64,000 bases of DNA from Acinetobacter baylyi DSM 14961 = CIP 107474. Lineage in GTDB: Bacteria; Pseudomonadota; Gammaproteobacteria; Pseudomonadales; Moraxellaceae. The notes beneath the pieces were generated by a model. The model searched no databases, had not been told where the DNA came from, and saw only the letters and a program-made list of their open reading frames with translations. This document shows positions 1 to 9,648 of this stretch, piece by piece (position 1 is the first letter of the stretch; every line of letters starts with the position of its first letter). Where the stretch lies: positions 372,001-436,000 of the forward strand of contig NZ_KB849625.1 of the NCBI RefSeq assembly GCF_000368685.1. Direction: 5' to 3'. The position numbers and the translations under genes were made by a program.

Positions 1-171
1 ACCTGGCATCACCACATCCATAAGCACCAAATCAGGCTGTTCTGCCTGCGCAAGTGTTACCCCATCTGCGCCATTGGTCGCCTCTAACACTTGGTAGCCA
101 TGTCTGGTCAGTATGTCACGAAAACGATAAGTTTCCGTTGGTGAATCATCAACAATCAAAATACGTGCCAT
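1..171 (-). CDS. pilH: Twitching-motility response regulator PilH, partial
   Basis: Only the first 57 or so residues lie in the window; the 3' part runs off the left edge. The visible protein begins MARILIVDDSP and continues to a LVLMDVVMPG segment. These are the acidic pocket and the phospho-acceptor Asp of a CheY-like receiver domain. PilH is a single-domain receiver in the Pil-Chp chemosensory pathway that controls type IV pili. The ATG at 171 has a GAGG ribosome site five bases upstream. It lies 23 bases after pilG on the same strand, the usual pilG-pilH order in Acinetobacter and Pseudomonas. The name rests on this pairing, since receivers alone are hard to tell apart. Confidence 0.85.
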   Translation of the reverse strand, partial: MARILIVDDSPTETYRFRDILTRHGYQVLEATNGADGVTLAQAEQPDLVLMDVVMPG

Positions 172-194
172 AAAGACCTCAAAACAATATCGTG

Positions 195-578
195 TTATAC
201 ACTGACGTGATTACGAATTGCGGTGAGCAATTCATCTTTACTAAAAGGTTTAATCAGATACTCATCTGAGCCCACAATACGTCCTTTTGCCTGATCAAAC
301 AATCCATCCTTACTTGAAAGCATAATCACAGGAATATGTTGATAGTTTTGTGAGTTTTTAATCAGAGCACAGGTTTGATAACCATCTAAACGTGGCATCA
401 TGATATCTACAAAAATAATATCAGGATTAGTTTGTGCAATTTTAGACAATGCTTCAAAACCATCTGTTGCGGTGACTACCGTATAGCCTTCTTTTTGTAA
501 AAGTGTTTCAGCTGTCCGACGAATGGTTTTTGAATCATCAATTACCATGATTTTGATCACTTTGGATTTGTCTTCCAT
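195..578 (-). CDS. pilG: Twitching-motility response regulator PilG
   Basis: This is a 127-residue stand-alone CheY-like receiver. Visible landmarks are the acidic pair D14-D15, the phospho-acceptor D58 in the VDIMMPRLDG segment, and the conserved K110 in LIKPFSK. There is no DNA-binding output domain. In the Pil-Chp system PilG is phosphorylated by the ChpA kinase and promotes pilus extension; PilH, encoded just downstream, acts as its counterpart. The ATG at 578 is preceded by AAGGA at seven bases. The pilG-pilH order and the sequence (IRRTAETLL and LDGYQTC segments) make the call strong, although it is by recognition rather than alignment. Confidence 0.92.
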   Translation of the reverse strand: MEDKSKVIKIMVIDDSKTIRRTAETLLQKEGYTVVTATDGFEALSKIAQTNPDIIFVDIMMPRLDGYQTCALIKNSQNYQHIPVIMLSSKDGLFDQAKGRIVGSDEYLIKPFSKDELLTAIRNHVSV

Positions 579-830
579 TCACTCGTCCTTATGGTTTTGC
601 CACAAATCTGGCAACAAGATTATGATTAAGATAGATGCATTCTGACATAGATAAAGTCTTGTTTTCAATGAATCGGCGACAAGATATTGTAGTATGCTTT
701 GGTGGTACAAGTAGATTCTGTTCAAGACGAATAATGCTTTATAATCGCGCAAACTCAAACTAATATAGCAATATTATTATTTAAAAAATAAATCCATTAA
801 ATTTGTATTTTATACATTTGGGGAATCACC

Positions 831-1475
831 ATGATCATTGCAGAGAAAAATAATCAAAAGCATTTGCTGTGTCTGAGACGAATAAAATATCTCAATTTTT
901 TACCTTTTAGTTGTCTGTTATTATCTCTAGGCGTACATGCCGCTGCCAATACCCACACCACATGGTATCGTTATTATGATCAGCGAGGTATCGCCAATAT
1001 TAGCTCTAGTGTTACGCCAGCGCACATTCGTTATGGTTATGAATCTTTGGATCAGAATATGCAGGTGATTGCACGAACACCCGCCTACAATACTCATCAA
1101 GATTTAAAACAGGCTTCGCAGCGTGAAGTTCAGGCTCGCCAAAAAGAATATGATTTAAAACTGAAACGTGCCTATGGAAATAGTAAAACAGCCAGCATTA
1201 AACGTGATGAAATATTGGGGAATATCAACAAGCAAATGATCTTTCAACAGCAGCAGCTTAAACAACAACAAAATGAACGGATTATTTTTAAGAATCAGGA
1301 AAACCAATATTTACGTCAAGGACAACGTGTTCCGCAAGCGATTTCGGCACATTTGACACAAAATGAATTACAAATTGATGCCAGTAAAGAAACCCTGCGT
1401 GACTTACAGAATCATTATCGTACCACCCAGATCCAATACACCAATATTATTGAACGCTTAAAAAAAATCGAATAA
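831..1475 (+). CDS. Secreted coiled-coil protein of unknown function
   Basis: This 214-residue protein has a long basic N-terminus followed by a hydrophobic stretch (about residues 22-38), compatible with a signal peptide or anchor. A short WYRYYDQRG segment follows (about 46-54), resembling the start of DUF4124-type domains. From about residue 95 to the end it is rich in Gln, Lys, Glu and Arg with heptad spacing, predicting a long coiled coil. The start has GGGGA seven bases upstream. It sits 56 bases before an RND adaptor gene on the same strand, so it may be co-transcribed with the pump, though nothing in the sequence shows a shared function. I cannot name it further. Confidence 0.7.
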   Translation: MIIAEKNNQKHLLCLRRIKYLNFLPFSCLLLSLGVHAAANTHTTWYRYYDQRGIANISSSVTPAHIRYGYESLDQNMQVIARTPAYNTHQDLKQASQREVQARQKEYDLKLKRAYGNSKTASIKRDEILGNINKQMIFQQQQLKQQQNERIIFKNQENQYLRQGQRVPQAISAHLTQNELQIDASKETLRDLQNHYRTTQIQYTNIIERLKKIE

Positions 1476-1531
1476 TCGTTATAATCTGAAACGAAGTAAA
1501 ATAATGAATATTCTCTAAAGGATCAACTTGC

Positions 1532-2641
1532 ATGCGTAGTGCTTCAGGCTTCATTCTTGATATATCAAAATTTAGTGTTCTTAGTCTAAGCCTGATGTTG
1601 GTGGCATGCAGTAAACCTGAATCGGATCCCCCTGCTCAAACTTCAAGCCAATCGATTGAGCTTATTGCACAAGATCTGATTGCAGTACGAACAGGAGAAC
1701 TTCAAACTAAAATTCCATTTACCGGCACAATTCGTGCGGTAAATCAGAGCTCAATACAAGCACAGGTGACTGCAACGGCTACTCAAGTCAATGCCGATGT
1801 AGGAGAAGCTGTAACAAAAAATCAGGTGTTGGTGAGATTAAATAATCAGGATAATGTTGCCCGTCTAGCACAAGCACGAGCAAATCTGGCCTCAGCACAG
1901 GCTCAGGCAGAACTGGCACATAACTTGATGCTTCGCAAAAAACGTCTGCTCGATCAGGGGTTTATTTCACGTGTGGAATATGAACAAAGTCAGGTCGACT
2001 ACAAAGGCCAGCTTGAAACAGCAAATGCTCAAAAAGCCAATCTGGATATTGCCTTAAAAGCAGATCAGGATGGCATTATTCGCAGTCCACTGACTGGTGT
2101 GATCACCAAGCGTCAGGTTGAACCAGGGCAAACTGTTTCGGCTGGACAAACTTTATTTGAAATTGTCGATCCAAAGCAGTTAGAGATTCAGGCCAAACTT
2201 CCTCTCGAACAGCAGGCAGCATTAAAAACTGGAAAAACCATACAATTTAATATTCAAGGTGAAACACAGAGTAGATCGGCACGTTTAAGTCGCATTTCAC
2301 CTGTTGCAGATCAAGCCAGCCGTCAGATTGAATTCTTTGCCACGCCTTCAGATGTAATTCAGTCGCTCAGTATTGGCGCTTTTGTGGAAGGCTTTATTAT
2401 CAATCAGGATCAGATCCAGGGTCAGATTATTCCCCTCGATAGCATTCAGAATCTCGATCATCAGCCATTTGTTTGGGTCATTCGCCAGCAAAAAATACAC
2501 AAAATCAATATACAGGTGCTCGAAAAACGCTTTGCAGACAATCAGGCCATCGTCAAAGGATTACAGTCCTCCGATCAGATCAGCCGAATTAAATTTGAAA
2601 GTCGTGATGAAAACAAAACTGTTTCGATTTCTCACAAATAA
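1532..2641 (+). CDS. RND efflux periplasmic adaptor (membrane fusion) lipoprotein
   Basis: This 369-residue adaptor links an inner-membrane RND pump to an outer-membrane channel. The signal peptide ends in a lipobox (LVAC, lipidated Cys26). Next come the first half of a lipoyl-like domain (about 75-105, VNADVGEAVTKNQVLVRL), an alpha-helical hairpin rich in Ala and Gln (about 108-170), and the second lipoyl half (GIIRSPLTGVITKRQVEPGQ, about 180-205). A beta-barrel and membrane-proximal region follow. The length is typical of AcrA/MexA-type proteins. The permease gene starts 23 bases downstream, making a two-gene pump operon. No outer-membrane factor gene is adjacent. The substrate cannot be read from sequence. 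Confidence 0.92.
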   Translation: MRSASGFILDISKFSVLSLSLMLVACSKPESDPPAQTSSQSIELIAQDLIAVRTGELQTKIPFTGTIRAVNQSSIQAQVTATATQVNADVGEAVTKNQVLVRLNNQDNVARLAQARANLASAQAQAELAHNLMLRKKRLLDQGFISRVEYEQSQVDYKGQLETANAQKANLDIALKADQDGIIRSPLTGVITKRQVEPGQTVSAGQTLFEIVDPKQLEIQAKLPLEQQAALKTGKTIQFNIQGETQSRSARLSRISPVADQASRQIEFFATPSDVIQSLSIGAFVEGFIINQDQIQGQIIPLDSIQNLDHQPFVWVIRQQKIHKINIQVLEKRFADNQAIVKGLQSSDQISRIKFESRDENKTVSISHK

Positions 2642-2664
2642 AAAGAATATTCAGGATTTAGTCT

Positions 2665-5600
2665 ATGTGGTTTACCCGAATCAGTGTCAAATATCCTGTA
2701 TTTACCATCATGATGATGTTCTGTTTGATGGTATTGGGGCTGGCATCATGGCAACGAATGAGCGTTGAAGAATTTCCAGATGTCGATTTCCCTTTTGTGG
2801 TCATTTATACCAACTATCCTGGTGCATCTCCTGAAGCGGTTGAATCAGAGATTACCAAAAAACTCGAAGATCAGATCAATACCATTTCGGGCTTAAAGCA
2901 GATCACCTCGCAATCAAGCGAGGGATTATCCATGATTGTGGCCGAATTCAATCTGGATGTGGCCTCCAGTGTTGCGGCACAAGATGTTCGTGACAAGATT
3001 GCAGTTGCTAAGGCCAATTTTCGTGATGAAATTGAAGATCCTGTTGTAGAGCGTTATGACCCCGCCAGTAGTGCGATTTTATCTGTGGTGTTTGAAACCA
3101 ATCAGATGTCTTTACGTGATTTTAGTTCTTATATCGATCAGCGGATTTTACCACAACTGCGTACCACCCCTGGCGTAGGTACTGTCAATTTGCTGGGTGA
3201 GGCAAAACGCCAAATCAGAATTATCATTCATCCACAAAAATTACAAAGTTACGGGATTGGTATCGATCAGGTCATAAATACCCTCAAAAATGAAAATGTC
3301 GAGATTCCAGGTGGTACTTTAAAACAGCCAGACTCAGAACTGGTCATCGAAATCCAATCCAAAGTGATTCATCCTTATGGCTTTGGCGACCTGGTCATTG
3401 CCAATAAAAACGGCGTTCCAATTTACCTTAAACAAGTTGCAGATGTACAGGATACTCAGGCTGAGCTAGAAACAGGCGCTTTTCTAAATGGTAAAACAGC
3501 CGTAGCAGTCGACATTTTACGCAGTTCAGATGCCAATGTGATTGAGGTGGTCGATAATACCTACAAGGTTCTGGATAAAATCAAACAGCAATTGCCTCAG
3601 GGTGCAAGCCTGCATGTGGTTGTCGATACCTCAAAAGGCATACGCGCCTCCATCAAAGATGTCGCACGTACCATTATTGAAGGTGCAGCTCTGGCCGTAC
3701 TGATTGTACTGCTGTTTCTTGGATCTTTCCGTTCTACCGTCATCACAGGTCTAACCCTACCTATTGCATTACTGGGGACTTTAACCTTTATCTGGGCATT
3801 TGGTTTTAGTATCAATATGATGACCTTACTGGCGTTATCATTGTGTATTGGCTTACTCATTGACGATGCCATTGTGGTGCGTGAAAACATTGTGCGTCAT
3901 GCAGACATGGGCAAAGATCATGTCACAGCCGCACTCGATGGAACCAAGGAAATTGGTCTGGCTGTACTTGCTACCACACTCACTATTGTGGCCGTGTTTT
4001 TACCTGTGGCATTCATGGGTGGCATTATCGGGCGCTTTTTCTTTCAGTTTGGCGTGACTGTAAGCACAGCAGTTCTGATTTCGATGTTTGTGAGTTTTAC
4101 CCTTGACCCCATGCTATCTGCACATTGGCAGGAAAGAAAAACAAACAAGCCACCAAGTCGGATCAAGCGTTTTTTCAACTGGATTTCTCAAAAGTTAGAC
4201 CACTTAAGTCATGTTTATGAACGTTTACTCAAATTGGCATTATGCTTTCGTTTCATCACCCTTTTGATTGCAGTTGTATCTCTCATTGGAGCATTAGGAT
4301 TATCCAAATTAATTGGTACCGAATTTGTACCGACTCCCGACAAAGGTGAAGTGCGAATCAAGTTTGAAACACCCGTGGATGCTTCACTGGATTATACGCA
4401 AGCCAAGCTGGATCAAGTGACTCAGATCATTACACAGTTTGCTTATGTAAAATCGACTTATGGCGTCATCAATGGCGTGACTGATCGTGGTAAAAATCAT
4501 GCCACCTTGCGCGTTACAGTTACACCAAGAACAGAACGCTCTCAAACGCTTATCGAAATTAATAACCAATTCCGTCAACGTTTACAACGCGTCGCTGGCA
4601 TTACAGTCACGTCTGTTGCTTCAGCAGATGAAACCGTTTCAGGTGGTCAAAAGCCCATCATGATTTCGATCAAAGGGCCAGATTTGAATGAGCTACAAGC
4701 AATATCAGATCGTTTTATGACAGAAATGGAAAAGATTAAAGGCATAGTTGATCTTGAAAGTTCACTCAAAGAACCAAAACCCACACTTTCTGTGCAGGTC
4801 AATCGAGTGCTTGCCAGTGATTTGGGCCTTTCTGTGAATCAGATTGCCAATACTGTTCGCCCCTTAATTGCAGGTGATAATGTGACCACATGGGAGGATG
4901 ATCGTGGTGAAACCTACAATGTCAATCTGCGTTTGGCTGAGCATAGTCGTATGTTGCCACGCGATGTCGAAAACTTGTATTTAACTTCAAGCAAGATAGA
5001 CAGCAACAATCAGGCAATTTTGGTTCCACTGGCTTCGGTCGCCAAATTTGAACAGACACTGGGTGCGTCACAAATTAATCGTCGTGATCTGGCACGTGAA
5101 GTGTTAGTCGAAGCAAATACCTCTGGCCGTCCTGCGGGTGATATCGGCAAGGACATTGAGCAATTACAGAAAAACTTTAAATTGCCCGCAGGTTATAGTT
5201 TTGATACGCAAGGCGCCAATGCCGACATGGCAGAATCAGCGGGATATGCGCTCACAGCCATCACCCTTTCGATTGTGTTTATTTATATCGTATTGGGTTC
5301 TCAGTTCAATAGCTTTATTCATCCTGCTGCCATCATGGCATCACTCCCCTTGTCCTTAATTGGGGTATTTCTGGCGCTATTTTTATTTAATAGTACCATG
5401 AATCTATTTTCGATTATTGGCATCATTATGCTCATGGGATTGGTGACTAAAAATGCCATCCTACTCATCGACTTCATCAAAAAAGCGATGGATCGAGGAG
5501 AAAATCGCTATGATGCGATTATTCAGGCTGGCAAGACCCGTTTGCGTCCAATTTTGATGACCACCAGTGCAATGGTCATGGGCATGGTTCCTCTGGCTTT

Positions 5601-5766
5601 AGGCTTGGGTGAAGGCGGTGAGCAAAGTGCCCCTATGGCGCATGCTGTCATTGGCGGTGTAATTACCTCCACCTTGCTCACTTTGGTCGTGGTTCCTGTC
5701 ATTTTTACCTATTTGGACGATTTGAAAAACTTCTTGTTGCGCCAAACCCGTAAATTAATGTCATAA
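2665..5766 (+). CDS. RND efflux permease, HAE1-like
   Basis: The 1033-residue length and architecture match proton-driven RND multidrug pumps. There is a first transmembrane helix at about 10-30, a large periplasmic loop, a block of helices around 335-480, a second periplasmic loop, and a second helix block at about 860-1020. The TM4 proton-relay motif [13 protein letters not shown] is present near residue 400, with both Asp residues intact. [10 protein letters not shown] opens the second loop. Together with the upstream lipoprotein adaptor it forms an inner-membrane/periplasm complex that would recruit a TolC-like channel encoded elsewhere. I do not assign a named Acinetobacter pump, because several similar ones exist. 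Confidence 0.93.
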   Translation: MWFTRISVKYPVFTIMMMFCLMVLGLASWQRMSVEEFPDVDFPFVVIYTNYPGASPEAVESEITKKLEDQINTISGLKQITSQSSEGLSMIVAEFNLDVASSVAAQDVRDKIAVAKANFRDEIEDPVVERYDPASSAILSVVFETNQMSLRDFSSYIDQRILPQLRTTPGVGTVNLLGEAKRQIRIIIHPQKLQSYGIGIDQVINTLKNENVEIPGGTLKQPDSELVIEIQSKVIHPYGFGDLVIANKNGVPIYLKQVADVQDTQAELETGAFLNGKTAVAVDILRSSDANVIEVVDNTYKVLDKIKQQLPQGASLHVVVDTSKGIRASIKDVARTIIEGAALAVLIVLLFLGSFRSTVITGLTLPIALLGTLTFIWAFGFSINMMTLLALSLCIGLLIDDAIVVRENIVRHADMGKDHVTAALDGTKEIGLAVLATTLTIVAVFLPVAFMGGIIGRFFFQFGVTVSTAVLISMFVSFTLDPMLSAHWQERKTNKPPSRIKRFFNWISQKLDHLSHVYERLLKLALCFRFITLLIAVVSLIGALGLSKLIGTEFVPTPDKGEVRIKFETPVDASLDYTQAKLDQVTQIITQFAYVKSTYGVINGVTDRGKNHATLRVTVTPRTERSQTLIEINNQFRQRLQRVAGITVTSVASADETVSGGQKPIMISIKGPDLNELQAISDRFMTEMEKIKGIVDLESSLKEPKPTLSVQVNRVLASDLGLSVNQIANTVRPLIAGDNVTTWEDDRGETYNVNLRLAEHSRMLPRDVENLYLTSSKIDSNNQAILVPLASVAKFEQTLGASQINRRDLAREVLVEANTSGRPAGDIGKDIEQLQKNFKLPAGYSFDTQGANADMAESAGYALTAITLSIVFIYIVLGSQFNSFIHPAAIMASLPLSLIGVFLALFLFNSTMNLFSIIGIIMLMGLVTKNAILLIDFIKKAMDRGENRYDAIIQAGKTRLRPILMTTSAMVMGMVPLALGLGEGGEQSAPMAHAVIGGVITSTLLTLVVVPVIFTYLDDLKNFLLRQTRKLMS

Positions 5767-5782
5767 TCGGTTTTTTATCAAG

Positions 5783-5809
5783 TGAGGTGAATTATTCATC
5801 TCATTTTTT
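5783..5809 (+). terminator. Rho-independent terminator after the RND operon
   Basis: A nine-base stem (TGAGGTGAA with TTCATCTCA, one G-T pair) and a three-base loop are followed by six Ts, 17 bases after the permease stop codon. It separates the pump operon from proS. Confidence 0.7.
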
Positions 5810-5868
5810 ATTATAATCTCTTGTTTTTATCGTGCTCAGTTTGAGAGCCCACTTTTAGGACAGTTTCC

Positions 5869-7581
5869 ATGCGCGCAAGCCGCTTTTTATTTGCAACGTT
5901 AAGAGAAACCCCAAATGATGCAGAAGTAATTTCGCATCAGCTCATGTTACGAGCTGGGATGATTCGTAAATTGGCTTCAGGTTTATACACTTGGCTGCCG
6001 ATGGGCGTACGCGTGTTAAATAAAGTTGAAGCGATTGTACGTGAAGAAATGAATCGCTCAGGCGCGCTTGAAGTCTTTATGCCCGTGACTCAACCCGCAA
6101 GTCTTTGGGAAGAATCAGGCCGTTATGTGCAATATGGCCCAGAACTTTTACGTTTTAAAGATCGTCATGATAATCCATTTGTACTTGGCCCAACCCATGA
6201 AGAAGTGATTACCGATCTAGCACGTAATGAACTGAAAAGTTATAAGCAATTACCCATCAATTTCTATCAAATTCAAACCAAATTTCGTGATGAAATTCGT
6301 CCACGTTTTGGTGTGATGCGTTCACGCGAATTTATCATGAAAGATGCGTATTCTTTCCATGTTGATCAGGCATCTCTACAAGAAACCTACGACAACATGT
6401 ACGACACCTACTGCCGTATCTTTACACGTTTAGGCTTAGATTTCCGCCCTGTACAAGCCGATACTGGCTCAATTGGGGGTTCAGGTTCACATGAGTTTCA
6501 TGTGCTTGCAGACAGTGGTGAAGACGATATCGTATTTTCGACTGAATCGGACTATGCAGCAAACGTAGAAAAAGCTGAGGCAGTTTTAGTCGGAGAGCGT
6601 GCAGCCCCTGCGCAAGCATTAAGCATTGTAGATACACCAAATCAAAAAACGATTGCTGATGTTTGTACATTCTTAAACGCTGATCCGAAACAATCAGTAA
6701 AAGCGTTGTTAGTGCAGGGCAATGCCGATGAAAAAGGTAATGTCCCTGTGATTGCGCTATTCTTGCGTGGTGATCATGAGCTTAACGAAATTAAGGCAGA
6801 GCATCATCCTTTAATTGCAGCACCTTTAACCTTTGCAACTGAAGCGCAACTACAAGAGCTCGGCTTGACCGCAGGTTATGTGGGTCCGCAAGGTTTAGTT
6901 GAGAAAGGCCTGACCGTGATTGTTGATCGCGCAGCGTCAGTGCTGTCAGATTTTATTGCAGGTGCCAACGAAGCCGACAAACATGCAACAGGTGTAAACT
7001 GGGAACGTGACGCAAAATTTAGCGAAATCTATGATTTGCGTAATGTCGTAGACGGCGATCCATCTCCAGATGGTCAAGGTGTATTGCAAATCAAACGTGG
7101 TATTGAAGTTGGACACATCTTCCAGTTGGGTCAGAAGTATTCTGAAGCACTGAACTGTACTGTGTTGGGTGATGACGGTAAGCCATTGGTGGTAACAATG
7201 GGCTGTTATGGGATTGGTGTAACGCGCGTTGTGGCATCTGCCATTGAGCAAAATTACGATGACAAAGGTATTATCTGGCCTTCTGCTATTGCGCCGTTTG
7301 AAATTGCCATTGTGCCAATGAATGCGCACAAATCACCAAAAACACTTGAAGCTGCCGAAGCACTGTATGCAGAATTGCAAGCACAAGGCTATGATGTATT
7401 GCTTGATGATCGTAATGAACGCCCTGGCGTGAAATTCTCTGATTTGGAGCTAACCGGTATTCCACATCGTATTGTGATTGGTGAAAAAGGCTTGGATGCA
7501 GGAACATTTGAATATAAAGGCCGCACTGATGCTGAGTCTGTTAACTTGACTAAAGATGAGCTGTTAGCAAAACTCAAATAA
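5869..7581 (+). CDS. proS: Prolyl-tRNA synthetase
   Basis: ProS charges tRNA-Pro with proline. The 570 residues fit the bacterial form (about 572), which carries an internal YbaK-like editing domain between the class II motifs. Visible landmarks are the N-terminal [20 protein letters not shown], the TxE element [11 protein letters not shown], motif 2 [21 protein letters not shown], the inserted editing region at about 230-390, and motif 3 in [17 protein letters not shown] near residue 445. The C-terminal anticodon-binding domain follows ([21 protein letters not shown]). The gene is intact and flanked by terminators on both sides, so it is probably monocistronic. Confidence 0.98.
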
Positions 7582-7594
7582 ATTTTAAGATTTT

Positions 7595-7625
7595 AAAAAA
7601 GCAGGTTTGATACCTGCTTTTTTTA
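7595..7625. terminator. Bidirectional terminator between proS and a minus-strand gene
   Basis: The stem GCAGGT/ACCTGC is extended by flanking A and T runs on both sides, so it reads as an intrinsic terminator on either strand. It lies between the convergent stop codons of proS and the exported protein at 7648. Confidence 0.85.
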
Positions 7626-7647
7626 TCAAAAAAAGCTTAGATATTGA

Positions 7648-8376
7648 TTACAGTGGATTGCCACAAATATCTTTTGTACCAACAGGATAACCGCTTGATA
7701 ACTGACTATGATCGAAAATAAACTCTTGCGATAACACTTTACCTAGATTCGATGAATTTGCAGCAAAAGGTGGGAAACCACCAGACATAAAAAATCCAAT
7801 CTGGTTTAACTTATCATTGATATTTGCAACATATCCCTGATTAATACCATTTATAATTAAGCCTATCTGATTTGTATTTTGATTAAAATAAAAACCAAGC
7901 TTTTGATTTAACCCACTATATTGATAAGACCTCTTAAAAATAGTAGAATAGACATCATTAGTTATTTTTATCATATTAATAATTAATGTTCTTTTATGAT
8001 CTTCATAAAAACTATTATTAGGATAATAAACCATTATTCTATAATCCGAGTCATTACTTTTTAAAAGAATACTGTAAATTAATAAAACTGCTTCATTATC
8101 AGGTAAGTCATAAGATATGACTTCTGATTTTAACTCAAAACTATAAATACCTGATTCGGGTAAACCTTTATAAATAAAATTATTATTTAAACCACCATCT
8201 AAAGTTCTTAATGCCCCATATTCCTTAGCTTCGTTACTACTTAATGTCGTAAATTTATACTGTTTACCGCTTACAACTGGATATGTATTTACATTAAAAT
8301 CATAACTACACTCTGCTGCAAAACTATTTTGAATAATAGCGAGTAAAAATAGACTCAATGCCATTTTTATTTTCAT
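7648..8376 (-). CDS. Secreted protein of unknown function, AT-rich
   Basis: This 242-residue protein has a clear cleavable signal peptide (MKIKMALSLFLLAIIQNSFA, then AECSYDF). The mature part is rich in Asn, Ser, Tyr and Ile with alternating beta-strand-like stretches. Two Cys (near residues 22 and 238) could form a disulfide. The start has a purine-rich AAAGGAAAGGA site. It is the last gene of the minus-strand exported block but is separated from the gene before it by 147 very AT-rich bases. It also lacks the post-signal motif shared by the other four. Its base composition is visibly lower in GC than its neighbours, which hints at later acquisition. No family recognised. Confidence 0.75.
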   Translation of the reverse strand: MKIKMALSLFLLAIIQNSFAAECSYDFNVNTYPVVSGKQYKFTTLSSNEAKEYGALRTLDGGLNNNFIYKGLPESGIYSFELKSEVISYDLPDNEAVLLIYSILLKSNDSDYRIMVYYPNNSFYEDHKRTLIINMIKITNDVYSTIFKRSYQYSGLNQKLGFYFNQNTNQIGLIINGINQGYVANINDKLNQIGFFMSGGFPPFAANSSNLGKVLSQEFIFDHSQLSSGYPVGTKDICGNPL

Positions 8377-8523
8377 ATTCCTTTCCTTTCTCTATTAAAA
8401 TTAACTCAATCTTTAATTTTTTAAAAAGATATTATTTTAAATTTCTCTAAAAGCATAAATATTGAAAACTTTCTTAAGCAACCTATTTATATTATTCAAT
8501 ATTATAAAAATTCCTCTCATATA

Positions 8524-9633
8524 TTAACAAAACTTTAAATTCCCATAACAGTTACTAATTGGCATCTGACCCAAATCAACAGGAGCAAGATTCACTGGAG
8601 TACCGAATATTGCTCCTGGTATAGCCTGACCGAAAGCACTTAAAAACACATCTTGTGTAATATTCAAATTATTAAATTGAGTTTGTGGAATTGAAATCCA
8701 CCAGCCTTGCTGTGCTGCATTGCTGCTCCATGTTTTATCACTGACATTTTGCCAGTAAATATTTTTACTTTGCGATGAAATATAAGCATTACTTGTCGCG
8801 ATTAAATTACCATTTGAGTCGGTATCGGCTACCAGTAACTGGTGTACAGTTGAATATGGAATATCATTCATATTGACATTGGTTAATTTTAAACCAAGCA
8901 AGCTTGCAGAGGCCTGAGCCGTCATTTTAGTCAAACTAAAAGTTGAACTTCGATTATTAATTAAAGTGGTACTGTAGTCTGCTACATTTGCTGTCCCGTT
9001 TAATTGTATCAATGGTAGGTTTCCACCGATACAAGAGTTCCCAGATGAACTTACACCTAAAGTACAAGCATGCACATTGGTTAAATTCGCATTGGTTACT
9101 CTTACCCCAATATCTCCACTTAAAGAGTTAATCCCAGTATCATCTGCAAGCGTATTTAAGTCACCATTTGAGCCAATATTCATAATCCCCAGTGCAGAGA
9201 GTGCACCTAAACGAAAACCTGTCACGGTACGTGTAGCAGCCGTATCTGGATTTTGTATGGCAAATTCAATAAATGGATTGGTGAGTTTAAAGTCTGTTCC
9301 TACCCCTGCCCCTTGTGCCGTGGATGTAGTAATACCTGTTAAAGCAATATTATCAATGTCGATATCACAACCCGTACCTTTTACACCACCACAACCAAGC
9401 TGCAATTTTTTAATATTGGCATTCAGCTCAAGTACAGCTTCAAGCCCCAAGCGATAAAAACCAATATTTGCATTGGGATTGGAACCCCCTGGCGCAACAT
9501 AATTCAGATTGAGTAATGCTTGACCTGTCACTTGTGAAAGTTGCTGATCATCCAAAGACTTTAATGTATCGGCACACACTGCATTTGTGATGACCACACC
9601 CATGAATGCAAACAATAGTTTTAATTTAAGCAT
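8524..9633 (-). CDS. Exported motif-sharing family protein 4 (369 aa)
   Basis: After a signal peptide (about residues 1-21, ending VCA) comes LKSLDDQQLSQVTGQALLN, the same short motif (L-x-D/S-x-x-L/M-S-x-x-T/S-G-Q) that opens the other three proteins of this block. The rest is Gly, Asn, Thr and Leu rich with short repeated NLN and NIG elements, consistent with an all-beta extracellular or outer-membrane-associated protein. Cys pairs are present (for example around GCGGVKGTGCDID). The ribosome site is AAGGAC. It starts 15 bases after the stop of the preceding family gene, so it belongs to the same operon. It resembles Acinetobacter proteins annotated as DUF6160 or FilF-like, but I cannot verify that. 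Confidence 0.8.
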   Translation of the reverse strand: MLKLKLLFAFMGVVITNAVCADTLKSLDDQQLSQVTGQALLNLNYVAPGGSNPNANIGFYRLGLEAVLELNANIKKLQLGCGGVKGTGCDIDIDNIALTGITTSTAQGAGVGTDFKLTNPFIEFAIQNPDTAATRTVTGFRLGALSALGIMNIGSNGDLNTLADDTGINSLSGDIGVRVTNANLTNVHACTLGVSSSGNSCIGGNLPLIQLNGTANVADYSTTLINNRSSTFSLTKMTAQASASLLGLKLTNVNMNDIPYSTVHQLLVADTDSNGNLIATSNAYISSQSKNIYWQNVSDKTWSSNAAQQGWWISIPQTQFNNLNITQDVFLSAFGQAIPGAIFGTPVNLAPVDLGQMPISNCYGNLKFC

Positions 9634-9648
9634 GATTATTGTCCTTAA

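Noticed and set aside
597..614. TTGCCA-N6-TGGCAA inverted repeat upstream of pilG
   Set aside because: It could be a regulator site, but the arms are only six bases and it lies very close to the start codon. No supporting second copy was seen.
2373..2768. 131-codon frame across the RND adaptor/permease junction
   Set aside because: It overlaps both clear genes in another frame and encodes no recognisable domain.
9077..9457. 126-codon open frame antisense to the 369-residue exported protein gene
   Set aside because: It lies wholly inside a gene with a signal peptide, family motif and ribosome site. The antisense frame shows no domain and no ribosome site.
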